A stretch of DNA of 64,000 nt. Origin: Streptomyces tubercidicus (lineage in GTDB: Bacteria > Actinomycetota > Actinomycetes > Streptomycetales > Streptomycetaceae). Location of the stretch: contig NZ_CP114205.1 of NCBI RefSeq assembly GCF_027497495.1, positions 6,572,001 to 6,636,000 on the forward strand, written 5' to 3'. Position numbers and translations under genes: made by a program. Below, piece by piece: positions 33,222 to 40,464 of this stretch (positions within the stretch are counted from its first letter, which is position 1; each line of letters begins with the position of its first letter). Under the pieces are notes generated by a model that was given only the letters and a program-made list of their open reading frames with translations, was not told where the DNA came from and searched no databases.

Positions 33222-33893
33222 TCACAGCGAGGCGCGCAGCCACTGCTCCACGCTGGCGATGTGTACGGTCGCCCAGGCCCGCGCCGCCTCCGCGTCCCGG
33301 TCGCGGAGCGCGCCGAGGATCGCCCGGTGCTCGGTGAGGGTGCGGGTCACCGCGTCCTTCTGCGTCAGCCCCCGCCAGACCCGGGCCCGGGTGGTCGGCC
33401 CGGACAGTCCGTCCAGCAGTGAGCAGAGCACGGAGTTGCCGGACGCCGCGACGATGCCGCGGTGGAACTCCAGATCGCAGGCGACCAGATCCTCGACCGA
33501 GGGGCTCGGCCCCAGCGCGTCCAACCGCTCCTCCAGGACGTCCAGTTCCGCCGTGCCGATCCGGCCGGCCGCCATCGCCGTGGCGGCCGGCTCCAGGATG
33601 CGGCGGACGGCGAGGAACTCCAGGACCGTGTCATCGCGGTGGAAGTCCACCACGAAACTCATGGCCTCCAGGAGGAGTTGCGGATCGAGGCTGGTGACGT
33701 AGGTGCCGTCGCCCTGGCGCACGTCCAGGATGCGGATGAGGGAGAGCGCGCGCACGGCCTCGCGCAGTGAGTTGCGGGACAGCCCGAGCTCGGCCGCCAG
33801 CTCGCTCTCCTTCGGCAGCCGGTCGCCCGGCCGCAGCGCCCCGGAGACGATCATGCCTTTGATCTTCTCGATGGCCTCGTCGGTGACCGCCAT
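33222..33893 (-). CDS. FadR/GntR-family regulator of the fucose cluster
   Basis: A 223-residue repressor-type protein. The N-terminal winged helix (about 5-70) includes LPKESELAAELGLSRNSLRE. The C-terminal all-helical FCD effector domain has LAVRRILEPAATAMAA, DLEFHRGIVAASGN and a late EHRAILGAL His, consistent with metal/ligand binding. FadR-type regulators bind short palindromes. An ACAT-N3-ATGT site lies 37 bp before the ATG and another at the dehydratase promoter, so autoregulation and control of the cluster are inferred. The longer frame (from 33953) runs through that operator, so the ATG at 33893 is used. Confidence 0.88.
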   Translation of the reverse strand: MAVTDEAIEKIKGMIVSGALRPGDRLPKESELAAELGLSRNSLREAVRALSLIRILDVRQGDGTYVTSLDPQLLLEAMSFVVDFHRDDTVLEFLAVRRILEPAATAMAAGRIGTAELDVLEERLDALGPSPSVEDLVACDLEFHRGIVAASGNSVLCSLLDGLSGPTTRARVWRGLTQKDAVTRTLTEHRAILGALRDRDAEAARAWATVHIASVEQWLRASL

Positions 33894-33930
33894 GCCGACC
33901 TCCCCGCTGGACCCGCCCGGATTCCGCCAC

Positions 33931-33945
33931 AGACATCCGATGTCT
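33931..33945 (-). promoter_or_regulatory. Probable operator of the FadR-type regulator
   Basis: A perfect palindrome, AGACAT-CCG-ATGTCT, lies just before the regulator gene. Its core is shared with the site at 24330-24340. Confidence 0.7.
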
Positions 33946-33952
33946 GGGCTCA

Positions 33953-35014
33953 TTATGACCGGTCAGGCCGGCCCCAGCCGCTCCCGTACGCGGCCCAGTC
34001 CTCCTCCGTGGCGGCGAAGTCGACATACAGCGCCATTCCGAACCGCCGGCGGTCCCGGTCCTCACGGGTCAGCCCCAGACGTATGCCCCGCACCGCCGCG
34101 CGGACCGTCTCCGCCGAGGCATGATGGCCGACGCTCTCGGTGTGGAAGAACGGCAGCCCCATCAGCAGATCGGTGTGCCGCCCCGTCGCCGCCAGCGCCA
34201 GCCGGGTCTGCTGCGCCACATAACCGCCGTAGAGACTCTCGGCGGGCAGCCCGGTGTCGTACGACATCAGCGCGATCTGGTCGACCCGGCGCGCCACCTG
34301 CCCGAAGAACCGCTGGGATATCCACTTGCGGTGGCCCGTCAGCGCCCCGCTGACCGTGTGCAGTCCGGGCAGCGGGTCGATCTGGTGGACGGCGACGGAC
34401 AGCACCGCGCCCCGGCCCCGGACCACGGGCCCGAGCCGGTCCAGCAGCCGCAGATAGTCGGCATTGCCGGAATGCAGCGGCTCCAGATCGAGATGGACCC
34501 CGGCGAACCCGGCCGCCAGCACCTGGCGGGCACTGGCCACGATCGCCCGCCGGGCCGAGGCGTCCGACAGCCGCAGCCCGCCCCGTTGCCCCGGCTCGTA
34601 GACCAGCCGGTCGCCCAGCCAGGCGTGCACCCGCACCGACGGCAGCGCGCGGTGCAGTGCGGTGATCAGCCACCGCGCCCGCGGGTAGGCGCGCCGGGCC
34701 GGCGGCAGGGTGCCGTCGTGCTCCAACGGCCCGGCGTGCACGTACAGATCACGTATTCCGGAGCCCGCGAGACGGCGGCGCAGCGCCGCCACGTCCGAGG
34801 CGTCCCGGCGCCCGTCCACCCAGGCATGGCCGAGCCAGAGCGCATCGCGCCCCCGTGTCATGGCCCCCGGAGCGGCCTCGCCCGCGTACTGGGCGCGCAG
34901 CGCCGCCCCCGCCACCGTCACCGGCAGCACGAGCAGCACGGCGACCGTCCAGGCCGCCCACTTCACCGCCCGCCGCCCGCGCCGCCGCGCCGTCGTCTTC
35001 CCCCGCTGATGCAT
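33953..35014 (-). CDS. Membrane-anchored GH18-like TIM-barrel protein
   Basis: A 353-residue protein with a basic N-terminus (KTTARRRGRRAVK), one transmembrane helix (about 18-38) and an extracellular TIM-barrel-like domain. GFAGVHLDLEPLHSGNADY resembles the GH18 active-site strand (DxxDxDxE family), reading D-L-E here, and VDQIALMSYDTG matches the Met-Tyr-Asp strand of that fold. It could hydrolyse a polysaccharide or be a non-catalytic binder, because the full DxDxE signature is not evident. The ATG at 35014 is chosen; the GTG at 35050 is possible. It lies between the fucose regulator and the glp operon, on the same strand as both. Confidence 0.65.
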   Translation of the reverse strand: MHQRGKTTARRRGRRAVKWAAWTVAVLLVLPVTVAGAALRAQYAGEAAPGAMTRGRDALWLGHAWVDGRRDASDVAALRRRLAGSGIRDLYVHAGPLEHDGTLPPARRAYPRARWLITALHRALPSVRVHAWLGDRLVYEPGQRGGLRLSDASARRAIVASARQVLAAGFAGVHLDLEPLHSGNADYLRLLDRLGPVVRGRGAVLSVAVHQIDPLPGLHTVSGALTGHRKWISQRFFGQVARRVDQIALMSYDTGLPAESLYGGYVAQQTRLALAATGRHTDLLMGLPFFHTESVGHHASAETVRAAVRGIRLGLTREDRDRRRFGMALYVDFAATEEDWAAYGSGWGRPDRS

Positions 35015-35132
35015 TCCGGATCCCCGCCATCCCCCGTCGATCTCCGGCACACATCATCGCAGCCGCCACTGACAGTGACCGCCGAGGGCCCGCCCCGCAC
35101 CCGCCGCGCCCCGGCCCCGCCCGCGCAAACGG

Positions 35133-35163
35133 CGATGGGGCGGCCCTATGGACCGCCCCATCG
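35133..35163 (-). terminator. Terminator of the glp operon
   Basis: CGATGGGGCGG (35133-35143) pairs with CCGCCCCATCG (35153-35163) across a 9-nt loop. It follows the glpD stop on the minus strand, with GTTTGCG after it. Confidence 0.75.
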
Positions 35164-35223
35164 TCACTCATCGCACACGTTCTTGACGCGCCGTCAGTCA
35201 CACTCGACCGTGCTGCGCCGGCG

Positions 35224-36828
35224 TCAGTCCGTCAGCATGTCCTTGACCTTGGCCCGGACGTCCTCCGTGTCGAGACCCCGGATCATCAGGGTCGTACGGC
35301 GGCGCAGCACATCGTCGACCGTCTCGGCCCACTCGTGGTCGCGGGCGTAGGCGACCTGCGCCCAGATCTCCGGGGCGTCGGGGTGGATGCGCTCGGCCAG
35401 CGCCGGGTTCTCGTTCGCCAGCCGGGCGATGTCGAAGGACAGCGAGCCGTAGTGGGTGGCGAGGTGCCGCGCGGTCTCCGGGGCCATCCGCGGGCCGGGC
35501 GTACCGCCGTCGACGAGCAGCCGGTGCGCGACCGCGTTCGGGTTGGCGATACCGGGCAGCGGGAGCTTCTTCGGCAGGTGCGCGAGCGGCTCCATGTCCT
35601 CGGCCAGCGGGTGGCCGGGCAGCGCCGCGAGCTTGCTCATGACCGTACGGCCGATGTGCCGGAAGGTCGTCCACTTGCCGCCGGCCACCGACAGCATGCC
35701 GCCGCTGCCCTCGGTGACGACCGTCTCGCGCTTGGCCTTGGAGGTGTCGCCGGGGCCGCCGGGCAGCACCCGCAGACCCGCGAAGGAGTAGGTGATCAGA
35801 TCGCGCGACAGCTGCTGGTCACGGACGGAGAAGGCCGCCTCGTCCAGAATCTGGGCGGTGTCCTTCTCGGTGACCGCGACATCCGCCGGGTCGCCCTCGA
35901 ACTCCTCGTCCGTGGTGCCCAGCAGCAGCATGTCCTCCCAGGGGAGGGCGAAGGTGATGCGGTACTTGTCGATCGGGGTGGCCAGCGCGGCCTTCCAGGG
36001 GGCGGTCCGCTTGAGGACCAGGTGCGCGCCCTTCGACAGCCGGATGGAGGGAGCCGCGTTCGCGTCCTCCATCTTGCGCAGGTGGTCCACCCACGGACCG
36101 GTGGCGTTGAGCACCAGGCGGGCGTTGACGCCGAACTCCTCGCCCTCCATACGGTCCTTGAGTTCCGCACCGGTGACCCGGCCCTGGGTGAAGCGCAGCC
36201 CGGTGACCTCGGCGTGGTTGAGGACCGTGGCGCCGGCCGCGGCCGCCGCACGGACGGTCATCAGGGCCATCCGGGAGTCGTTCATCTGGTCGTCGCCGTA
36301 CACGGCCACGGCCTTGAGGTTGTCCGTCCGCAGCTCCGGCACGTCGCGCTGCGCCTTGGCCGGGGATATGACATGGCCGACGCCGTCGCCGAACGCGGAC
36401 AGCGCCGAGTAGGCGAAGACGCCCGCGCCCAGCTTGGCGGCGCCGTGCGGGCCGCCCTTGTAGACGGGCAGGTAGAAGGTCAGGGGGTTGGCGAGGTGCG
36501 GTGCCACCTGACGGGACACCGCCCGCCGCTCGAAGTGGTTCTCCGCCACCAGCTTGACCGCGCCGGTCTGCAGGTAGCGCAGACCGCCGTGCAGCAGCTT
36601 GGAGGAGGCGGAGGAGGTGGCGCCGGCGAAGTCACCGGCGTCCACCAGGGCCACCCGCAGTCCGGCCTGTGCGGCGTGCCAGGCGGTGGAGATGCCCAGG
36701 ATGCCGCCGCCGATCACCAGGAGGTCGTACGTCGCCTTGGAAAGCTGCTCCCGGGTCTCGGCACGGCTCGCGTGCGAACCACTGGCCGGGTGCGTCCCGA
36801 GTGCCGGGACGCTCTGCAGGGTGCTCAT
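35224..36828 (-). CDS. glpD: Glycerol-3-phosphate dehydrogenase/oxidase
   Basis: A 534-residue FAD-dependent enzyme that oxidises glycerol-3-phosphate to dihydroxyacetone phosphate at the membrane. The FAD motif VIGGGILGISTAWHAA is near residue 38, followed by ATSSASSKLLHGGLRYL and a C-terminal helical domain. It is last in the glpF-glpK-glpD operon, with only 2 bases between the glpK stop and its ATG. Length and motifs are normal for the family. Confidence 0.95.
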   Translation of the reverse strand: MSTLQSVPALGTHPASGSHASRAETREQLSKATYDLLVIGGGILGISTAWHAAQAGLRVALVDAGDFAGATSSASSKLLHGGLRYLQTGAVKLVAENHFERRAVSRQVAPHLANPLTFYLPVYKGGPHGAAKLGAGVFAYSALSAFGDGVGHVISPAKAQRDVPELRTDNLKAVAVYGDDQMNDSRMALMTVRAAAAAGATVLNHAEVTGLRFTQGRVTGAELKDRMEGEEFGVNARLVLNATGPWVDHLRKMEDANAAPSIRLSKGAHLVLKRTAPWKAALATPIDKYRITFALPWEDMLLLGTTDEEFEGDPADVAVTEKDTAQILDEAAFSVRDQQLSRDLITYSFAGLRVLPGGPGDTSKAKRETVVTEGSGGMLSVAGGKWTTFRHIGRTVMSKLAALPGHPLAEDMEPLAHLPKKLPLPGIANPNAVAHRLLVDGGTPGPRMAPETARHLATHYGSLSFDIARLANENPALAERIHPDAPEIWAQVAYARDHEWAETVDDVLRRRTTLMIRGLDTEDVRAKVKDMLTD

Positions 36829-36830
36829 GA

Positions 36831-38372
36831 TTACTCCTCGTCCTCGATCCAGCCCATGGTCCGCTCGACGGCCTTGAGCCAGCTCTTGTACTCGCGGTCA
36901 CGGGTGGCCGCATCCATCCGGGGGGTCCACTCGGCGGCCCGGCGCCAGTTGGCGCGCAGCTCGTCGGTGCTGGACCAGAAGCCGACGGCCAGTCCGGCCG
37001 CGTAGGCAGCGCCGAGGCAGGTGGTCTCGGCGACCATCGGGCGCACCACGGGGGCGTCCAGGAAGTCCGAGATGGTCTGCATCAGCAGGTTGTTGGAGGT
37101 CATGCCGCCGTCGACCTTGAGCGAGGTCAGCTCGACACCGGAGTCCTTGGTCATGGCGTCGGTGATCTCGCGGGTCTGCCAGGCGGTGGCCTCAAGTACG
37201 GCGCGCGCGATGTGCGCCTTGGTGACGTAGCGGGTCAGGCCCGCGATGACACCGCGCGCGTCCGAGCGCCAGTAGGGGGCGAACAGGCCGGAGAAGGCCG
37301 GCACGAAGTACGCGCCGCCGTTGTCCTCGACCGTGCTGGCCAGCGTCTCGATCTCGGCCGCGCTGTTGATGAGCCCCATCTGGTCGCGCATCCACTGGAC
37401 GAGCGAGCCGGTGACGGCGATGGAGCCTTCCAGGGCGTAGACCGGCTGCTGGTCGCCGATGCGGTAGCCGACCGTGGTCAGCAGCCCGTTGTAGGAGTTC
37501 ACCGGCTCGTGGCCGGTGTTCATCAGCATGAAGGTGCCGGTGCCGTACGTGGACTTGGCCTCACCCTGCTCGAAGCAGGTCTGGCCGAACAGCGCGGCCT
37601 GCTGGTCACCGAGCGCCGAGGCGACCGGCACACCGGCCAGCACCCCACTGGTGGAGCGGCCGTAGACCTCGGAGGAGGACTTGATCTCCGGCAGGACGGC
37701 CGCCGGGATCTCCATCGACGCGAGGATCTTCGGGTCCCACTCAAGACGGTGGAGGTTCATCAGCATGGTGCGCGAGGCGTTGGTGACGTCGGTGACGTGC
37801 ACGCCGCCGTCGACGCCGCCGGTCAGGTTCCAGATGACCCAGGAGTCCATGGTGCCGAAGAGGATGTCGCCGCGCTCGGCGCGCTCGCGCAGGCCCTCGA
37901 CGTTGTCGAGCAGCCAGCGGATCTTCGGTCCGGCGAAGTACGAGGCCAGCGGCAGCCCGGTCTCCCGGCGGAAGCGGTCCTGGCCGACGTTGCGGCCGAG
38001 CTCCTTGCAGAGCGCGTCGGTGCGGGTGTCCTGCCAGACGATGGCGTTGTGAACCGGTTCACCGGTGGTGCGGTCCCACAGGACGGTGGTCTCACGCTGG
38101 TTGGTGATGCCGATCGCCTTGACGTCGGCGGCGGTGAGCCCGGCCTTGGCGACGGCGCTGTCGACGACCTGCTGGACGTTGTTCCAGATCTCGGTGGCGT
38201 CGTGCTCGACCCAGCCCGGCTTCGGGAAGATCTGCTCGTGCTCCTTCTGGTCGACCGAGACGATCCGGCCGTCCTTGTCGAAGACGATGCAGCGGCTGGA
38301 CGTGGTGCCCTGGTCGATGGCCGCGATGAACGGGCCGTGCCCGTGGGAGGAGGTGCTGGGGGTGTCGCTCAT
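36831..38372 (-). CDS. glpK: Glycerol kinase
   Basis: A 513-residue FGGY-family kinase that phosphorylates glycerol to sn-glycerol-3-phosphate with ATP. It has the N-terminal AAIDQGTTSSRCIVFD, NQRETTVLWDR, the active-site WQDTRTD region, the ADP-binding GDQQAALFGQ and the C-terminal LKVDGGMTSNNLLMQ. The ATG at 38372 follows TTGGAG at 7 nt; a TTG four codons upstream overlaps that site. It is the middle gene of the glycerol operon. Confidence 0.96.
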   Translation of the reverse strand: MSDTPSTSSHGHGPFIAAIDQGTTSSRCIVFDKDGRIVSVDQKEHEQIFPKPGWVEHDATEIWNNVQQVVDSAVAKAGLTAADVKAIGITNQRETTVLWDRTTGEPVHNAIVWQDTRTDALCKELGRNVGQDRFRRETGLPLASYFAGPKIRWLLDNVEGLRERAERGDILFGTMDSWVIWNLTGGVDGGVHVTDVTNASRTMLMNLHRLEWDPKILASMEIPAAVLPEIKSSSEVYGRSTSGVLAGVPVASALGDQQAALFGQTCFEQGEAKSTYGTGTFMLMNTGHEPVNSYNGLLTTVGYRIGDQQPVYALEGSIAVTGSLVQWMRDQMGLINSAAEIETLASTVEDNGGAYFVPAFSGLFAPYWRSDARGVIAGLTRYVTKAHIARAVLEATAWQTREITDAMTKDSGVELTSLKVDGGMTSNNLLMQTISDFLDAPVVRPMVAETTCLGAAYAAGLAVGFWSSTDELRANWRRAAEWTPRMDAATRDREYKSWLKAVERTMGWIEDEE

Positions 38373-38421
38373 GGGTTGCTCCAAGAAGTCTGTGCGGGCG
38401 GAGTCGGGGCGGTCAGGCGGC

Positions 38422-39210
38422 TCAGGCGAACGCCACCTGGTAGATGCCCCCGGCGAGGGCTCCGCCGATGAGCGGGCCGACGACCGGGATCCAGGCGTAG
38501 CCCCAGTCTGAACCGCCCTTGTTCCGCAGCGGCAGAAGTGCGTGCACGATGCGCGGACCGAGGTCGCGGACCGGGTTGATGGCGTACCCGGTCGGACCGC
38601 CCAGGGACAGACCGATGCCGGTGACGACCAGCGCGACCAGGAGCGTGCCGATGACGCCGACGCCCTTGCCGTTGTCGCTCAGACCGAGCGTGAGGATCGA
38701 CAGCACGAGCACCGAGGTGGCGATGATCTCGGTGAGCAGGTTCTGCGCCGCGTTCCGGATCTCCGGACCGGTGGAGAAGATGCCGAGGACCGGTCCCGCC
38801 TTGGGCGCGGCCGACTGGTCGACCAGTCCCTCCTCGCCGGTGTGGTCGGCCAGCACCTCGGGGTCACTCAGGTGAGCCTGGAACTGGCCCATGTAGGTGA
38901 CCCAGACCAGCACCGCGCCGATCATGGCGCCGAGCATCTCGCCGGCGATGTAGACCGGCACCTGATTCCACTCGATGCCGCCCTTGATGGCGACGCCGAT
39001 GGTGACCGCGGGGTTGAGGTGTGCGCCGGACTTCGCGGCGATGTACGCACCCGTGAGGACGGCGAAGCCCCACCCGAAGGCGATGGCGACCCATCCGGCG
39101 TTGAACGCCTTGGAGCGCTTGAAGGTGACGGCGGCGCAGACGCCACCGCCGAGCAAGATCAGAACAGCGGTACCGATGGTCTCGCTGATGAAGATGTCGG
39201 AGCTGGACAC
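38422..39210 (-). CDS. glpF: Glycerol facilitator (MIP/aquaglyceroporin)
   Basis: A 262-residue channel with six hydrophobic helices and the two pore loops: HLNPAVTIG (first NPA) and AINPVRDLGPR (second, NPV instead of NPA). The Asp after the second loop is typical of glycerol-conducting members. It lets glycerol enter by facilitated diffusion; GlpK then traps it. The GTG at 39210 follows AAAGGAG. It is the first gene of the operon, downstream of a GylR-type operator and on the same strand as gylR. Confidence 0.94.
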   Translation of the reverse strand: MSSSDIFISETIGTAVLILLGGGVCAAVTFKRSKAFNAGWVAIAFGWGFAVLTGAYIAAKSGAHLNPAVTIGVAIKGGIEWNQVPVYIAGEMLGAMIGAVLVWVTYMGQFQAHLSDPEVLADHTGEEGLVDQSAAPKAGPVLGIFSTGPEIRNAAQNLLTEIIATSVLVLSILTLGLSDNGKGVGVIGTLLVALVVTGIGLSLGGPTGYAINPVRDLGPRIVHALLPLRNKGGSDWGYAWIPVVGPLIGGALAGGIYQVAFA

Positions 39211-39300
39211 CCGCGACTCCTTTGTCCTTCGTCCAGGGGAAGGCGGACCCCGGGTCCCGTCCGGTGGTCCGCGCCCTCCGAGAGGGCGGTGGTCGGCCCG

Positions 39301-39350
39301 CGGCAATGCCCCACCATAGCGAATATTGCCGTTAGGTGTTCGACAATGCC
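39301..39350 (-). promoter_or_regulatory. Probable GylR operator of glpFKD
   Basis: GTTCGACAATGCC (39338-39350) matches the gylR upstream site at 40227-40243. A second inverted repeat, CGGCAAT ... ATTGCCG (39301-39307 and 39325-39331), lies beside it. Both are between gylR and glpF, where GylR regulation is known in Streptomyces. Confidence 0.6.
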
Positions 39351-39439
39351 GACCGACGAACGGCAGTTTTGTTCACCGGTAGAAACCCGTCAAGGGTTCC
39401 GTGGCGAAAAACTTAGGTGAACTTATGGGGTGAATACGG

Positions 39440-40204
39440 TCAGAATCGCCCTGCACCAAGATCCCGGGACACGGCGCGTGCGCAATCCCTCACAGCGGCG
39501 ATGATTTCCGGTCGCAGTTCGCCCTCCTGGCAGACCCGCTCCACCGCTCCGGTGACCCCCACCGCACCCACCGGCATCCGCCGCCGGTCATGGATCGGCG
39601 CGGCCACCGAGGCCACCCCCTCCCAGGTCTCCTCCACATCCGCGGCCCAGCCGCGCGCCCGGGTCAGGTCCAGCAGCCCCTCGAAGTCCCCCAGCCCGGT
39701 CACCGTGCGCGGGGTGAACGCCTCCCGGTCCGCGTCGACGACCTCGCTGTGCGCCACCGGGTCGTACGCCGAGAGCACCTTGCCCAGCGCCGTGCTGTGC
39801 AGCGGCTGCATCGCGCCCACCTCCAGCACTTGCCGACTGTCGTCCGGCCTGAAGACATGGTGGACGATCAGCACGCCCTGCTGGTGCAGTACGCCCAGAT
39901 AGACCGCCTCACCACTGGAGCGGGCCAGATCGTCGGTCCATACGAGGGCGCGGGCGCGCAGCTCGTGCACGTCCAGGTAGCTGTTGCCCAGTCGGAGCAG
40001 CTCCGCGCCCAGCTGGTAGCGGCCGGAGGCGGCGTCCTGCTCGACGAAGCCCTCCTGCTGGAGTGTGCGCAGGATTCCGTGGGCGGTGCCCTTGGCCAGT
40101 CCCAGTGAGGAGGAGATGTCGGAGAGCCCCAGCCGCCGTTCCCCTCCTGCGAGCAGCCGCAGCATCGCTGCGGCGCGCTCCAGCGACTGGATGGTGCGTG
40201 CCAT
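39440..40204 (-). CDS. gylR: IclR-family regulator of glycerol metabolism, GylR
   Basis: A 254-residue IclR protein. The N-terminal winged helix (LSDISSSLGLAKGTAHGILR) is followed by an effector domain with VLHQQGVLIVHHVFRPD and a C-terminal VTGAVERVC region. In Streptomyces coelicolor GylR represses glycerol genes and itself until glycerol or its phosphate is present. It lies directly upstream of glpF on the same strand, and its own upstream region carries a GTTCGACA-type repeat. Confidence 0.93.
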   Translation of the reverse strand: MARTIQSLERAAAMLRLLAGGERRLGLSDISSSLGLAKGTAHGILRTLQQEGFVEQDAASGRYQLGAELLRLGNSYLDVHELRARALVWTDDLARSSGEAVYLGVLHQQGVLIVHHVFRPDDSRQVLEVGAMQPLHSTALGKVLSAYDPVAHSEVVDADREAFTPRTVTGLGDFEGLLDLTRARGWAADVEETWEGVASVAAPIHDRRRMPVGAVGVTGAVERVCQEGELRPEIIAAVRDCARAVSRDLGAGRF

Positions 40205-40226
40205 CGGGCAACCTCCGAAGTATGCG

Positions 40227-40243
40227 GTTCGACAATGCTGAAC
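40227..40243 (-). promoter_or_regulatory. Probable GylR autoregulatory operator
   Basis: GTTCGACAATGCTGAAC is an imperfect palindrome (7 of 8 arm positions pair around a central A), 23 bp before the gylR ATG. It is shared with the glpF upstream region. Confidence 0.6.
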
Positions 40244-40385
40244 GATATCGGTCGATGCCGACTGGAGTCAGCGATTTGGCGATCCTTGATGAACGCACCG
40301 GAGTCTGCCAACGATCATCGACAGCGCAGGCAGGGGGGTGGAAGGGTGCTGTCCACGGCGTGAAACGGGGAACACGTGTACCGGA

Positions 40386-40445
40386 CCGGCAGCTACGCTG
40401 GCCGGGTGCGCCCTCTCAAGGAGGGTGCAAAGCCGACAGCCGTCG
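40386..40445 (+). promoter_or_regulatory. Structured 5' leader of metH
   Basis: Three consecutive hairpins lie within 80 nt of the metH start: CCGGC ... GCCGG (40386-40405, one bulge), GCGCCCTC/GAGGGTGC (40408-40428, 5-nt loop) and a small CGAC/GTCG stem after it. No S-box, SAM-IV, SAH or B12-box consensus was recognisable by eye, so this is an unassigned candidate regulatory RNA or attenuator. Confidence 0.45.
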
Positions 40446-40464
40446 CAACCACGGGAGCATCTCC

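Noticed and set aside
37212..38471. Plus-strand frame opposite glpK
   Set aside because: Antisense to a full-length glycerol kinase and without motifs.
40204..40464. Cobalamin or S-adenosylmethionine riboswitch before metH
   Set aside because: No B12 box, S-box or SAM-IV core could be matched by eye; only generic hairpins are supported.
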